Source: Marinobacter sp. (GTDB lineage Bacteria; Pseudomonadota; Gammaproteobacteria; Pseudomonadales; Oleiphilaceae). From it: DNA of 64,000 nucleotides. Location of the stretch: assembly GCA_030149475.1 (NCBI GenBank), contig JASBRL010000007.1:1-64000 (forward strand), in the 5' to 3' direction. Below, piece after piece: positions 27,353 through 38,134 of this stretch. The position numbers and the translations under genes were made by a program. Position 1 is the first letter of the stretch. Every line of letters begins with the position of its first letter. The notes beneath the pieces are model-generated. The model saw nothing but the letters and a program-made list of their open reading frames with translations, made no database searches and had not been told where the DNA came from.

Positions 27353-29980
27353 TCAGCCTGCTGTTTTTTCAATCCATCCGACGACACTGGCCAGCGCCCC
27401 AGCCAGTTTTTCCGGGTCGTTGCCGCCACCCTGTGCCATATCCGGACGACCACCACCTTTTCCATCCACCATGGCCGCCAGGTGTTTGATCAGGTCACCG
27501 GCCTTCACTCGCCCGGTAGCGGATTTGGTGACGCCAGCGACCAGGGTTACCTTGCCATCGTCCACACTGGCCAGAACGACAACGCCCTCACCCAGTTTGT
27601 TCTTGAGCTGATCGACGGTATCCATCAGACGCTTGCGATCAGCCCCGGGCAGTTCTGACGCCACGACCTTCAGACCATTGACCTCAACCGCTGAGCCGAC
27701 CAGATCGGTGCCGGCGCTGCTGGCAAGCTTCTGCTTGAGCTGTTCCACTTCCTTTTCCAGTTGCCGGTTCCGCTCAACGGTGGCCTGGACTTTTTCCACC
27801 GCGCTGTCACGGGAGCCTTTGACCAGTCGTGCCACCGAGTTCAGGGCCTGTTCGGTCTGATCAAACCATGCCAGCGCCCCTTGCCCGGTAACGGCCTCAA
27901 TGCGACGGACGCCCGACGAAATACCGCTCTCGGAGGTTATCCTCAGCAAACCGATATCACCGGTCCGCGACACGTGCGTCCCGCCACACAGTTCGACCGA
28001 ATAGTTATCGCGCCCCATGCTCAGCACCCGCACCGTGTCACCGTACTTTTCCCCGAACAGCGCCATCGCACCTTTCGCCTGAGCCTCTTCCATATCCGTT
28101 AACTCAGTGGCAACCGGAGTATTGGCCCGGATCTGCTCATTCACCTGCCGCTCGATCTCATGCAACTGTTCCGGCGTCAGCGCTTCGAAATGCGAAAAAT
28201 CGAACCGCAACTTGTCGGGATCCACCAGCGACCCTTTCTGGGTAACATGCTCTCCCAGTACGCGGCGCAAGGCAGCGTGCAGAAGGTGGGTGGCGGAATG
28301 GTTCAGCGCGGTGGCCTGACGGCGAGCGTGATCAATCCGGGCATCCACTTCAAGTCCGGCAAACAGCTCACCCTCAATCACTGTCCCGATGTGCAGGTGG
28401 TGATTGCCTTCTTTTTTTGTATCGGTAACCTGAAACCGTCCGCCACTCCAGGTCAGCAGCCCGGTGTCCCCGACCTGACCACCGGATTCGGCATAAAACG
28501 GCGTCCGCTCCAGGACAACCACGGCCTCGTCGCCGGCCTGGGCGGTCACTTCCCTGCCGTCAACAATCACGGTCCGGATCGTCTCGTGGCCATCGATGTG
28601 TTCATAGCCGGTGAATTCGGTACGCCCCTCAAGTTGCAACCCGGCGTTGTAATCAATACCGAATTTGCTGGCCGTCCGGGCACGCTGACGCTGCTGCTCC
28701 ATGGCTTTTTCATAGCCGGCGTAGTCGAGGGTCAGGCCGCGCTCTCGGGCTATATCATTGGTCAGATCGACAGGGAAGCCATAGGTGTCGTAGAGGGCGA
28801 AAACGGTCTCACCCGGAATCACCGTCCCGCTCAAGGCCCCGATGTCCTGCTCCAGCAATCGAAGCCCTTTGTCCAGAGTCTTGGCAAACTGCTCCTCTTC
28901 CTGCAACAGTACTTTTTCGATCTGGGCCCGGGTGCGCACCAGTTGCGGATACGCATCCCCCATCAGTTCGATCAATGCGCCCGTGAGCTTATAAAAGAAA
29001 GCGCCCTGAGCACCGAGTTTGTTGCCGTGACGCGCGGCCCGTCGAATAATGCGGCGCAACACAAATCCGCGGCCCTCGTTGGACGGCATCACTCCATCTG
29101 CGATAAGGAAAGCACAGGAGCGGATATGGTCCGCAACAACCCGCAACGACGCTTCGGTCGTGCTCACGCCGCCCAGCAGACCGGACGCGGCCTTGAGCAG
29201 ATCCTGGAACAGATCAATTTCGTAGTTGCTGTGAACGCCTTGCAAAACCGCGGCAATCCGTTCCAGGCCCATGCCGGTATCGACCGAGGGACTGGGCAGC
29301 GGCTGCATCTCGCCGTCTGCGGTGCGGTTGAACTGCATGAAGACCACGTTCCAGATTTCAATATAGCGGTCGCCATCTTCCTCGGGGCTGCCCGGGGGGC
29401 CGCCGGCAACATCTTCACCGTGATCGTAGAAAATTTCGGTACAGGGCCCGCAGGGGCCGGTGTCGCCCATCTGCCAGAAGTTATCAGAGGCGTAAGGCGC
29501 GCCTTTATTATCAGCTATGCGGACGATCCGCTCCTCAGGCACGCCGATTTGCTGTGACCAGATGGAGAACGCTTCTTCGTCCGATGCGTAGACGGTCACC
29601 CAGAGCTTGTCTTTTGGCAACCCCAGCCACTGATCGCCGGTGAGGAAGGTCCAGGCGAAAGTGATCGCTTCCCGCTTGAAGTAGTCACCAAAACTGAAGT
29701 TACCGAGCATCTCGAAGAAGGTATGGTGGCGCGCGGTGTAGCCCACATTTTCCAGATCGTTGTGCTTGCCGCCTGCACGAACGCACTTCTGCGAAGTAGT
29801 GGCCCGGCTGTAGTCGCGCTGTTCGCGGCCCAGGAAAACGTCCTTGAACTGATTCATACCGGCATTGGTAAAAAGCAGGGTCGGGTCGTCCGCCGGGATC
29901 AGCGAACTGCTTGGCACAATGGCATGACCTTGCTGTTTGAAATAGTCCAGAAACGCCTGTCGCAACTCTGCGGTTTTCAT
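27353..29980 (-). CDS. alaS: Alanyl-tRNA synthetase
   Basis: 875 aa class II synthetase. Seen: the N-terminal catalytic core ([43 protein letters not shown]), the editing domain with [13 protein letters not shown] and the downstream [13 protein letters not shown] zinc-binding cysteine/histidine, a coiled-coil (~715-760), and the C-Ala domain ([12 protein letters not shown]). All motifs are intact. Followed by lysC and csrA, the order known from E. coli (alaS-csrA) and pseudomonads (alaS-lysC-csrA). Confidence 0.98.
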   Translation of the reverse strand: MKTAELRQAFLDYFKQQGHAIVPSSSLIPADDPTLLFTNAGMNQFKDVFLGREQRDYSRATTSQKCVRAGGKHNDLENVGYTARHHTFFEMLGNFSFGDYFKREAITFAWTFLTGDQWLGLPKDKLWVTVYASDEEAFSIWSQQIGVPEERIVRIADNKGAPYASDNFWQMGDTGPCGPCTEIFYDHGEDVAGGPPGSPEEDGDRYIEIWNVVFMQFNRTADGEMQPLPSPSVDTGMGLERIAAVLQGVHSNYEIDLFQDLLKAASGLLGGVSTTEASLRVVADHIRSCAFLIADGVMPSNEGRGFVLRRIIRRAARHGNKLGAQGAFFYKLTGALIELMGDAYPQLVRTRAQIEKVLLQEEEQFAKTLDKGLRLLEQDIGALSGTVIPGETVFALYDTYGFPVDLTNDIARERGLTLDYAGYEKAMEQQRQRARTASKFGIDYNAGLQLEGRTEFTGYEHIDGHETIRTVIVDGREVTAQAGDEAVVVLERTPFYAESGGQVGDTGLLTWSGGRFQVTDTKKEGNHHLHIGTVIEGELFAGLEVDARIDHARRQATALNHSATHLLHAALRRVLGEHVTQKGSLVDPDKLRFDFSHFEALTPEQLHEIERQVNEQIRANTPVATELTDMEEAQAKGAMALFGEKYGDTVRVLSMGRDNYSVELCGGTHVSRTGDIGLLRITSESGISSGVRRIEAVTGQGALAWFDQTEQALNSVARLVKGSRDSAVEKVQATVERNRQLEKEVEQLKQKLASSAGTDLVGSAVEVNGLKVVASELPGADRKRLMDTVDQLKNKLGEGVVVLASVDDGKVTLVAGVTKSATGRVKAGDLIKHLAAMVDGKGGGRPDMAQGGGNDPEKLAGALASVVGWIEKTAG

Positions 29981-30141
29981 AACCCTGCCCTGATGAATCG
30001 ATCAGTCTTTCGTGAAGATGGATAGTATTGAACACTGCACCGGGCCCGGGCCAAAACACCAGACAGGCCGCACAGAGCGGCTACTCTAGCATAGCCCGCG
30101 AGGAGGAAAAACGAACTCGGCACCGTTTACGACGAATCGGG

Positions 30142-30147
30142 TATACT
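30142..30147 (+). promoter_or_regulatory. Candidate -10 for the RDD gene
   Basis: TATACT on the plus strand, 86 bp before the RDD start and 6 bp before a tandem 16-bp repeat. No strong -35 is seen. Confidence 0.35.
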
Positions 30148-30152
30148 TTCAC

Positions 30153-30187
30153 CGCCGAGAAAGTCCCGCATCGCCGAGAAAGTCCCG
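30153..30187 (+). repeat. Tandem 16-bp direct repeat upstream of the RDD gene
   Basis: CGCCGAGAAAGTCCCG occurs twice (30153-30168 and 30172-30187), exact copies with a 19-bp period. It starts at the expected transcription start region. It could be a regulator site pair or a simple local duplication. Confidence 0.75.
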
Positions 30188-30232
30188 AGCGTTGATTCAA
30201 CACCCGACTCACTGCCAGACTACGGAGCCGAC

Positions 30233-30718
30233 ATGCCCCGCCGTTTCCACGACCCCGACGTATTGCCAGACCCGGCGCCGCTGATCCGGCGATTGTTGGC
30301 CATGCTGTACGATGGCCTGATCTGTATTGCCCTGCTGATCGTGACGACCGGTGCCTATATGGTGATCGCCGCACAGGTGATCGGAACTGACCGTTACCGG
30401 CAAATGGCGGAAGCCGGGAAGCTCAGCGGTGACCCGCTGCTCAGTTCGGTTTTGTTCATCACCCTGTTTCTGTTTTTCGGCTACTTCTGGACCCGCACCG
30501 GACAGACCCTGGGTATGCAGGTCTGGCGGATTCGCATTGAAACCCCGGATGGCCAGTCGATCCGCTGGTCCCAGGCTTTACTGCGTTTCATGATGGGCTG
30601 GGTGAGCTGGTTTTGCGCGGGACTGGGCTACCTCTGGATGCTCTGGAACAGCGGTCGCCGCACCTGGACGGACACGTTCTCAGAGAGCATTGTGGTGTCG
30701 GTCCCCAGGCAGCCCTGA
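30233..30718 (+). CDS. RDD family membrane protein
   Basis: 161 aa with three predicted membrane helices (~20-50, ~65-90, ~115-140). Features of the RDD family: an N-terminal PLIRRLLAMLYDGLI segment (the R..D element) and TGQTLGMQVWRIRIETPDGQ. The function of RDD proteins is mostly unknown. Convergent with lptG, whose stop is only 6 bp away. No neighbour suggests a specific role. Confidence 0.85.
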   Translation: MPRRFHDPDVLPDPAPLIRRLLAMLYDGLICIALLIVTTGAYMVIAAQVIGTDRYRQMAEAGKLSGDPLLSSVLFITLFLFFGYFWTRTGQTLGMQVWRIRIETPDGQSIRWSQALLRFMMGWVSWFCAGLGYLWMLWNSGRRTWTDTFSESIVVSVPRQP

Positions 30719-30724
30719 CGGTCG

Positions 30725-31786
30725 CTAACCTGCACGACGCATGAGTATCGCGCCCACGACGGCATTGACCGCAATGGGCACGACGATCGCCAGCACCGGA
30801 CTGAAGCCAAAAACCAGACTCATGGGCCCGAGCAGATCCTGCATGTACTTGAACAGCAACCCCACCATCAGACCGGTAAAAATTCGAAAGCCCATGGTAG
30901 CGGTTCGTAACGGGCCGAAGATGAACGAAATCGCCACCAGCACCATGACTGCGGTCGCCAGCGGCATGAGCAGTTTTTTCCAGAAAGCCAGCCAGTATCG
31001 ACTCGACTGCAGATCCTGATCGTCCAGGTACGATGCATAGGTGAACAGGCCGGACAGGGCCAGACTGTCCGGCGGCACGATCAACACGCTGAGCACGTCC
31101 GGGGTCAGCCCCGTGCGCCATCGTTCCTGCTGTCGCTTGATCTGACGGGTCCCTGACTCACTCAACACCGTAGTGACCGGCTTCTCCAGCAGCCAGAAAC
31201 CTTGCTGATACAGCGCGCGGGGTGCATAGGTCGCTTTTGCCAGCCAGTGATTTCCATCAAACTGAAAAAGAGACACGCCGTGCAGCACACCATTTGGCTG
31301 AATAGCATTCAGGTGGATAAACGTTCTGCCTTCCTTGTACCAGGCCCCGGCACCCGACACCAGGTTCGAAGACGCCCCCTTCGCCATCGTTTTCTCACTT
31401 TCCGCGATACGTGCGAGCGGCGGCGCCACATACTCTCCGATAAAGAGACCTACCAGCACCACGACCAGGGTCGGTTTCATCGCCGACCAGACGATACGCC
31501 TGATCGAAATGCCGGCGGCACGCATAACCGTCAGTTCAGAGGAACTGGTCAGTGAACCGAGGCCTATCAGACACCCCATAAACGCAGCCAGGGGCAAATA
31601 ATCATAGATCCGCCGCGGCAGTGTGAGCAGCATGAACTGCAGCACCTCCCAGGTCTGATAATCGCCTCGAGAACCGTCAAGCTCGCCAATAAAGCCAAAG
31701 ACAAAGTCCAGCGAGAGCACGATGACCAGGACCAGTAACATGGCACCTGATACTGTCCGCATTATATACCTGTCAAGCAGACGCAT
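30725..31786 (-). CDS. lptG: LPS export ABC transporter permease LptG
   Basis: Inner-membrane permease that with LptF and the LptB ATPase extracts LPS for transport across the periplasm. 353 aa: six membrane helices split by a large periplasmic domain (~130-265). The family motif region LGSLTSSSELTVMRAAGISIRRI, the cytoplasmic coupling helix for LptB, is clear. Starts at MRLLDRYIMRTV (31786), overlapping the lptF end by 14 bp; an upstream frame without family similarity is rejected. Confidence 0.95.
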   Translation of the reverse strand: MRLLDRYIMRTVSGAMLLVLVIVLSLDFVFGFIGELDGSRGDYQTWEVLQFMLLTLPRRIYDYLPLAAFMGCLIGLGSLTSSSELTVMRAAGISIRRIVWSAMKPTLVVVLVGLFIGEYVAPPLARIAESEKTMAKGASSNLVSGAGAWYKEGRTFIHLNAIQPNGVLHGVSLFQFDGNHWLAKATYAPRALYQQGFWLLEKPVTTVLSESGTRQIKRQQERWRTGLTPDVLSVLIVPPDSLALSGLFTYASYLDDQDLQSSRYWLAFWKKLLMPLATAVMVLVAISFIFGPLRTATMGFRIFTGLMVGLLFKYMQDLLGPMSLVFGFSPVLAIVVPIAVNAVVGAILMRRAG

Positions 31787-32882
31787 GGCGATTACTCTCA
31801 CGGGACAGGCGACGGCGGGAGAGCCAGGGCAGCCCAAAGTTCAACCACAACCCGATAGACAAAAACAGGACGTGAACCCAGAGCAATCCAATCCACTCAG
31901 GGATGGTCTGCCTGGCCAGAGCCCCCCTGGCAACAATCAACAGTCCCAGATAAACAATGTAAAGAAGCATTGCCGGTAACAGATGGAAAAACCGGCCCTG
32001 CCGGGGATTGACCCGACTCAGTCTGACAGCGAGCAGCGTCAGGAAGGGAACCGTCAGCGGAAGCGAAACGCGCCAATGCAGCATTGCGCGCAGCGAAGGA
32101 TCACTTGAGTACCAGAGCGATTCGGTAGAAAGGGCAACCTCAAGACTACGGTCCTTGACGTTTGCCGCAGCGATTTTGAGACCATACTGGCCAAATTCAG
32201 TCACCTGGTAATCAAGCTGACCCGGAACACCCGTGAAACGCTTGCCATCCTCCAGCACGAGAAAACGGCTGCCGGTCTGGCTGTCCACCATTTGCGAGCC
32301 CCGCTGCGCTGAAATAAGACTCAGGCCTCCGCCATTTTTACCGGATTCGGCGATGAACACCCCAGACAGTTCACTTCTGTCGCTGCTCAACGATTCGGTA
32401 TAGGTCACCCGATTGCCCGAAGCCGTGCTCTGAAAGCGCCCTGGCACCAACATTGCGAACTCGGTCGCTTTACGCTGCTCATTAATCAGGCCCTCAATTT
32501 TCTTAAAACCCAGGGGCGTGAAGTAGAGGCTGCACGCCCCGACCAGCAGCATGACGACCAGCCCTGCGGCCAGGGTCTGAAGCAACACCTTTCGTTCGCT
32601 GACGCCGCAGGCATGCAGCACGGTCATCTCGCTTTCCATGTACATACGACCATGCGCAAGCAGAATTCCAATGAAAAAACCAAGCGGCAATATCAATTCC
32701 AGGAAACTGGGAAAGCGATAACCCATGGCGATGAACAGGACGTCAGGGGATATATCACCCGCCGCCGCCTCGGCCAGGTATTTGATGAACCGCGCGCTCA
32801 TGAAAACCAGCAGAAGGACGCCGGACACAGCGAGCATGTTGATCAGCACCTGACGCGTGAGGTAACGGAAAATGATCGTCAA
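31773..32882 (-). CDS. lptF: LPS export ABC transporter permease LptF (TTG start)
   Basis: 369 aa, partner of LptG. Same plan: six helices, a central periplasmic domain and the coupling-helix region MYMESEMTVLHACGVSERKVL. Homologues begin at M-IIFRYLTRxVL, which corresponds to a TTG at 32882 (TTG ACG ATC ATT TTC CGT). The only longer option is another TTG at 32924, with no better ribosome-binding site, so I chose the family-consistent start. No ATG is available near the N-terminus, which suggests low or regulated translation. Divergent from pepA. Confidence 0.93.
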   Translation of the reverse strand: MTIIFRYLTRQVLINMLAVSGVLLLVFMSARFIKYLAEAAAGDISPDVLFIAMGYRFPSFLELILPLGFFIGILLAHGRMYMESEMTVLHACGVSERKVLLQTLAAGLVVMLLVGACSLYFTPLGFKKIEGLINEQRKATEFAMLVPGRFQSTASGNRVTYTESLSSDRSELSGVFIAESGKNGGGLSLISAQRGSQMVDSQTGSRFLVLEDGKRFTGVPGQLDYQVTEFGQYGLKIAAANVKDRSLEVALSTESLWYSSDPSLRAMLHWRVSLPLTVPFLTLLAVRLSRVNPRQGRFFHLLPAMLLYIVYLGLLIVARGALARQTIPEWIGLLWVHVLFLSIGLWLNFGLPWLSRRRLSRESNRHASA

Positions 32883-33210
32883 AATAGACTCTGTGTGGTT
32901 GATAACGCGAATGAATGACAGCAATGGATGCCGCCGCTATTCTATGTAACCTGATGGTCGAAAGACAGACCAACCGGCAGGGAGATCGCTCGTCCGACCT
33001 GATTTCCCGGACATCGGGGTCCGTGCGCAAAGGTTGATAAATGCCCCGCCAGCCCTGATGCTATAGACATTACAGGATTCCCTGTTGGCCTGAATATACG
33101 CGGGCTTCAGGTTACTGTCAGTGCTCTGCCTGTACGTAACGGCCTGGCCGCAGCGACGGAAGCACTGCCCGACACTCAATTGACACTCGATCCATTATGC
33201 TGGAGAGCCC
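32883..33210. other. Divergent promoter region lptF / pepA
   Basis: 328 bp without a gene. The minus strand offers TAGAAT as a -10 for lptF near 32938-32943; on the plus strand TTACAG with AATATA about 17 bp later could serve pepA. Neither is strong. The TTGACA close to the pepA ribosome-binding site has no usable -10. No repeats stand out. Confidence 0.4.
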
Positions 33211-34704
33211 ATGAACTTTACCCTGAGTAGCAAACCCCTCGCCAATACCAAAGCGGACTGCCTGGTGGTTGCGGTTCCGCAAAAGGGCGACTGGCCCGCC
33301 TCAAGCCAGGATGCAGACAGCGCACTCGGCGGCCTGCTGGGGCGACTGTTCAAGGCTGGTGACCTGTCGGGCAAAATCGGCTCTACCCTTTTGCTGCCGG
33401 TAACAGACCAGCCCTGGGACCGGGTACTGGTCGTGGGCACCGGCGCGGACAAGGATCGTTCCGCCAGCCAATACCGCAAGGCGCTGACCAGTGCTGTTGG
33501 CCAACTCAAGACCGGACCCGCCAAACACGTACTGATGGCCCTGACTGATACGCCGATCACGGGTAACGAGCGCGACAGTTCCGAGGCTGCGCGCCTGAGC
33601 CTGATCGGCCGCACGCTGGAGGATCAGCTCTACGCCTTCGATCACTACAAAAGCGAGAAAGCGCCGGCCCGTAAGCTGAGCAAAGTTACCGTGGCGGCCT
33701 CTGCCACCGTCAAACTGCTCAAAGACGCTTTCAATCTTGGCCTGGCCACCGGCCGGGGCATGAACTTTACCCGGGACCTGGGCAACACGCCTCCGAATAT
33801 CTGTCACCCGACCTGGCTTGCCGGCCAGGCCGAGCAGTTGGCCAGAGACTATGACGTCATCAAGACCGAAATTCTTGATGAAAAACAGATGAAAAAGCTG
33901 GGTATGAACACCCTGCTGGCGGTATCCGCCGGCAGCAGCCAGCCCGCGCGCCTGATCATCATGGAGTATCGCGGTGGCAAGGCCAAAGACAAACCCCATG
34001 TCCTGGTAGGCAAAGGCATCACCTTTGACACCGGAGGCATCAGCCTCAAGCCCGGCGAAGCCATGGACGAGATGAAGTACGACATGGGCGGCTCCGCTGC
34101 AGTATTTGGTGCCATGAAAGTACTGGCGGAAACAAAACCTGAAATCAACGTGGTTGCGGTGGTCGCCGCGGCCGAGAACATGCCCGACGGTGCAGCCACC
34201 CGTCCCGGTGACATCGTCACCTCGATGTCTGGCCAGACCGTCGAAATTCTCAACACCGACGCCGAGGGCCGTCTGGTGCTGAGTGACGCCCTGACCTACG
34301 TCAAGCGTTTTGACCCGGCCACCGTGGTTGACCTGGCCACGCTGACCGGCGCCTGCATCATCGCACTGGGCAACCACGCCACGGGCCTGTTCAGTAATGA
34401 CGACGCCCTGGCCGACCAACTCCTGGCGGCCGGTGAGCGGGCCGGTGACCGGGCCTGGAGACTGCCACTGTGGGACGAGTACCAGTCCCAGCTGGACAGC
34501 AACTTTGCCGACATGCAGAACATCGGCGGCCGGCCCGCCGGGTCGATCACCGCGGCCTGCTTCCTGTCCCGGTTTACCAGGGACTATCGCTGGGCGCACC
34601 TGGACATCGCCGGCACCGCCTGGCATTCGGGCAAAGCCAAGGGTTCTTCGGGTCGGCCGGTTCCACTGCTGGTTGATTACCTGATGTCTCATGTCGAGGA
34701 CTGA
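33211..34704 (+). CDS. pepA: Cytosol (leucyl) aminopeptidase PepA, M17
   Basis: 497 aa. Two-metal M17 aminopeptidase: the C-terminal catalytic domain has VGKGITFDTGGISLKP and the signature NTDAEGRLVLSDAL, plus the metal/active-site stretch YDMGGSAAVFGAM. The N-terminal domain (~1-170) is the hexamer-forming macro-like domain. In E. coli PepA is also a DNA-binding architectural protein; whether that holds here is unknown. Its end overlaps holC by 14 bp. Confidence 0.97.
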   Translation: MNFTLSSKPLANTKADCLVVAVPQKGDWPASSQDADSALGGLLGRLFKAGDLSGKIGSTLLLPVTDQPWDRVLVVGTGADKDRSASQYRKALTSAVGQLKTGPAKHVLMALTDTPITGNERDSSEAARLSLIGRTLEDQLYAFDHYKSEKAPARKLSKVTVAASATVKLLKDAFNLGLATGRGMNFTRDLGNTPPNICHPTWLAGQAEQLARDYDVIKTEILDEKQMKKLGMNTLLAVSAGSSQPARLIIMEYRGGKAKDKPHVLVGKGITFDTGGISLKPGEAMDEMKYDMGGSAAVFGAMKVLAETKPEINVVAVVAAAENMPDGAATRPGDIVTSMSGQTVEILNTDAEGRLVLSDALTYVKRFDPATVVDLATLTGACIIALGNHATGLFSNDDALADQLLAAGERAGDRAWRLPLWDEYQSQLDSNFADMQNIGGRPAGSITAACFLSRFTRDYRWAHLDIAGTAWHSGKAKGSSGRPVPLLVDYLMSHVED

Positions 34705-35170
34705 GCTGACTGCCAACGACCGGTCGTTCTGGTTCCACATCCTGCCACAGGTCACGGAAGAGGCTCGCCACCTGCATGCCGCCAAGCTGGTGGACAAGGC
34801 CTGGAGCCAGGGCGACCGGGTTTGCCTGGTGTGTGATTCCATGCGCCAGGCGGAAGCACTGGACGAGTTGCTGTGGCAGCATCGTCCGGATGCATTCATC
34901 CCTCATTCGGTCATTCCGGATGCGGCAACCCACTGTCCGGATCCCGTGGGCATCCTGCTCTACCCGCCTGCTGCGGCGGACTGGGACACCGTTATTATTC
35001 TGTCTGCGGCGCTGCCGGCCGATGCTGACCGCTTCCGCCGCCTGGCTCTGGTTGCCCACAATGAACCGTCCGTGCTCGATCAGGCTCGCTCGCATTTTCG
35101 CCAACTCAGAACACTGGGCATCGAACCGAACGTACATGACCTGAGAAAATGTATCGAAGGCGCCCGGTAA
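34691..35170 (+). CDS. holC: DNA polymerase III chi subunit
   Basis: 159 aa. The chi fold is visible: FWFHILPQ, ACKLVDKAW-like helix (AAKLVDKAWSQGDRVCLVCDS), LLWQHRPDAFIPHSV, and PVGILLYP. Chi joins the clamp loader to SSB. The pepA-holC-valS order is conserved in gammaproteobacteria. It starts inside the end of pepA (14-bp overlap), so translation is likely coupled. The N-terminal ~10 residues extend beyond shorter homologues; a later start cannot be excluded. Confidence 0.9.
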   Translation: MSRTELTANDRSFWFHILPQVTEEARHLHAAKLVDKAWSQGDRVCLVCDSMRQAEALDELLWQHRPDAFIPHSVIPDAATHCPDPVGILLYPPAAADWDTVIILSAALPADADRFRRLALVAHNEPSVLDQARSHFRQLRTLGIEPNVHDLRKCIEGAR

Positions 35171-35193
35171 CTCGCTCAAGGCCGCCAAGCTCG

Positions 35194-35223
35194 TTCGCCG
35201 TGACAACGGTGACCATGTATAAT
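35194..35223 (+). promoter_or_regulatory. Candidate valS promoter
   Basis: TTCGCC (35194-35199), an 18-bp spacer, then a perfect TATAAT (35218-35223), giving a leader of about 48 nt before valS. The -35 is weak, so valS may also be read from pepA-holC. Confidence 0.5.
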
Positions 35224-35278
35224 CCTTCGTCCCAAAATCCTGAAATCCGACCAATAACCGGGCATTAGCAGACAACCC

Positions 35279-38131
35279 ATGGAAAAGACCTATCAGCCAG
35301 AAAACATCGAGCGTCAGTGGTACCAGAACTGGGAAAGCAAAGGCTATTTCAGGCCGTCCGGACAGGGCGATGCCTACAGCCTGATGATTCCGCCGCCCAA
35401 TGTGACTGGCAGCCTGCACATGGGTCACGCATTCCAGCACACTATCATGGATATCCTGACCCGCTACAAGCGTATGCAGGGGCACAACACCCTCTGGCAG
35501 GTGGGCAGTGACCACGCGGGCATCGCAACCCAGATGGTCGTCGAGCGAAAACTCGCCGTTGAAGACGGTAAAAACCGCCATGACCTTGGCCGTGACGAGT
35601 TCATCAAGCGAATCTGGCAGTGGAAGGAACAGTCCGGCGGCACCATCACCAGCCAGATGCGCCGTCTCGGCAACTCCGTCGACTGGGACCACGAACGTTT
35701 CACCATGGACGATGGCTTTTACCGGGCCGTCCAGGAAGTGTTCATCAGGCTTTACGACGAGGGCCTGGTTTACCGGGGCAAACGCCTGGTCAACTGGGAT
35801 CCAAAACTGCACACCGCGATTTCCGATCTGGAGGTCGAGAACAAGGAAGAGAAAGGTCACTTCTGGCACCTGAGGTATCCGCTGGCCAACGGCGTCAAAA
35901 CCCGTGACGGTGCTGACTATCTGATCGTCGCCACCACGCGTCCGGAAACCATGCTCGGTGATACCGCAGTGGCTGTGCACCCGACCGATGAACGCTACCA
36001 GCACCTGATTGGCCAGAGCATCATGCTGCCTCTGGTGAACCGGAAGATTCCGATCATCGCGGACGAACACGCCGACCCGGAAAAAGGCAGTGGCTGCGTC
36101 AAGATCACTCCGGCGCACGATTTCAACGACTACGCGGTCGGCAAGCGCAACCAGTTGATGATGATCAACGTGCTCACGCCGGATGCCGACATCCGTGAAA
36201 CGGCGCAGGTCTTCCACAGCGACGGCACCGCCAACCCGGACCTGACGATCAACCTGCCAGTCGCTTACGCGGGCCAGAGCCGTGAACAGGCCCGTAAAGC
36301 CATTGTTGCCGATCTCGACAGTGCCGGCCTGCTGCATCGGGTTGAAGACCACGTACTCAGTGTTCCCCGGGGCGACCGGTCAGGGCTGATCATCGAGCCG
36401 ATGCTGACGGATCAGTGGTTCGCGGACGCCAGAACCCTGGCCAGACCCGCCATTGAAGCGGTGGAAGACGGTCGTATCCAGTTCGTGCCCAAACAGTACG
36501 AAAATATGTACTTCTCCTGGATGCGCGACATTCAGGACTGGTGCATTTCCCGACAGCTCTGGTGGGGGCATCGAATCCCCGCCTGGTACGACGCCGACGG
36601 CCATATCTACGTAGGCCGTGACGAGGCTGCCGTGCGGGAAAAATACAACCTCAGTGCAGACCTTGAGCTAAACCAGGACAACGATGTGCTGGACACCTGG
36701 TTCAGTTCCGCGCTCTGGACATTCGGCACCCTGGGCTGGCCTGAAATCACCGAACGTCTGAAAACCTTCCACCCCACGGACGTGCTGGTGACCGGTTTCG
36801 ACATCATTTTCTTCTGGGTCGCCCGGATGATCATGATGACCATGCATTTCATGAAAAATGACGACGGCACGCCACAGGTGCCTTTCAAGACGGTCTATGT
36901 CACCGGGCTGATCCGGGATGAGCAGGGCCAGAAAATGTCCAAGTCCAAGGGCAATGTCCTGGACCCGCTGGACATGATCGACGGCATCAGCCTAGACGCA
37001 TTGATGGACAAGCGCACCGGCAACATGATGCAACCACAACTGGCAGAGAAAATCGGCAAGCGAACCCGCAAGGAGTTTCCCGAAGGGATCGCGCCACACG
37101 GCACCGATGCGCTGCGTTTTACGCTGACCGCACTGGCCTCCACCGGGCGCGACATCAACTGGGACATGAAGCGCCTCGAAGGCTACCGCAATTTCTGTAA
37201 CAAGCTCTGGAACGCGGCCCGCTACGTGCTTATAAACACCGAAGGCGAGGACTGTGGGGCGGACAATGAACCCGTTGAGCTGTCGCTGGCAGACCGGTGG
37301 ATTATCAGCAAGTTGCAGCAATGCGAACGGGCAGTAATCCGTCACCTGGACCAGTACCGCTTCGATCTGGCCGCCTACGCACTGTATGAGTTTATCTGGA
37401 ACGAGTATTGCGACTGGTACCTGGAGCTTTCGAAACCGGCCCTGAGCAACGACGCGGCCAGTGTTGCAGCCAAACGCGGAACGCGACGGACGCTGGTTCG
37501 GGTGCTGGAAACGGTGCTGAGACTGGCGCACCCGATCATGCCCTTCATTACCGAGGAAATCTGGCAAAGGATCGCTCCGCTGGCCGGCAAATCCGGTGAC
37601 AGCATCATGTTGCAGCCCTACCCGGTGCCGACCGCCGAGCGGGAAGACCAGGCGGCCATTGCGGACCTGGAATGGCTCAAGGACATCATCATCGCGGTGC
37701 GCAACATCCGCGGCGAAATGAACATCTCTCCGGCGAAAAAAATTCCGGTACTGCTCCGTGGTGACAATGCCGACGAACGGCGCCGGATGACCGAGAACCG
37801 TCAGTTCCTCAGCTCGCTGGCCAAGCTTGAGAGCCTGGAGTGGTTCGAGAACGGCGAAGCCCCCATGTCCGCCACCCAGCTGGTGGGTGATACGGAGGTA
37901 CTGGTACCCATGGCCGGACTGATCGACAAGGCCGCGGAAATCGCCCGCCTGGATAAAGAACTGGAGCGCCTCAATAAAGAGATCGCTCGCCTGCAGGGCA
38001 AACTGGGCAACGAGAAGTTTACCGCCCGTGCGCCGGCCGACGTAGTCGAGAAAGAGCAGGAGAAACTTGATGATGCCCAAAGCAGTCAGCGCCGACTCAG
38101 CGAGCAGCGCGCTGCAATCGAGGCCATGTAA
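35279..38131 (+). CDS. valS: Valyl-tRNA synthetase
   Basis: 950 aa class I synthetase. The HIGH equivalent is in [15 protein letters not shown] (~residues 37-51), the editing domain lies at ~190-335 ([19 protein letters not shown]), KMSKS is in [14 protein letters not shown], and a C-terminal coiled-coil arm is at ~885-945. Length and motifs are standard. Followed by panE after 3 bp. Confidence 0.98.
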   Translation: MEKTYQPENIERQWYQNWESKGYFRPSGQGDAYSLMIPPPNVTGSLHMGHAFQHTIMDILTRYKRMQGHNTLWQVGSDHAGIATQMVVERKLAVEDGKNRHDLGRDEFIKRIWQWKEQSGGTITSQMRRLGNSVDWDHERFTMDDGFYRAVQEVFIRLYDEGLVYRGKRLVNWDPKLHTAISDLEVENKEEKGHFWHLRYPLANGVKTRDGADYLIVATTRPETMLGDTAVAVHPTDERYQHLIGQSIMLPLVNRKIPIIADEHADPEKGSGCVKITPAHDFNDYAVGKRNQLMMINVLTPDADIRETAQVFHSDGTANPDLTINLPVAYAGQSREQARKAIVADLDSAGLLHRVEDHVLSVPRGDRSGLIIEPMLTDQWFADARTLARPAIEAVEDGRIQFVPKQYENMYFSWMRDIQDWCISRQLWWGHRIPAWYDADGHIYVGRDEAAVREKYNLSADLELNQDNDVLDTWFSSALWTFGTLGWPEITERLKTFHPTDVLVTGFDIIFFWVARMIMMTMHFMKNDDGTPQVPFKTVYVTGLIRDEQGQKMSKSKGNVLDPLDMIDGISLDALMDKRTGNMMQPQLAEKIGKRTRKEFPEGIAPHGTDALRFTLTALASTGRDINWDMKRLEGYRNFCNKLWNAARYVLINTEGEDCGADNEPVELSLADRWIISKLQQCERAVIRHLDQYRFDLAAYALYEFIWNEYCDWYLELSKPALSNDAASVAAKRGTRRTLVRVLETVLRLAHPIMPFITEEIWQRIAPLAGKSGDSIMLQPYPVPTAEREDQAAIADLEWLKDIIIAVRNIRGEMNISPAKKIPVLLRGDNADERRRMTENRQFLSSLAKLESLEWFENGEAPMSATQLVGDTEVLVPMAGLIDKAAEIARLDKELERLNKEIARLQGKLGNEKFTARAPADVVEKEQEKLDDAQSSQRRLSEQRAAIEAM

Positions 38132-38134
38132 GCC

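Noticed and set aside
28160-29557. Long open frame antisense to alaS
   Set aside because: No domain similarity, and it mirrors a highly conserved synthetase gene.
34574-36352. Long open frame antisense to pepA, holC and valS
   Set aside because: Spans three real genes on the opposite strand and shows no protein family features.
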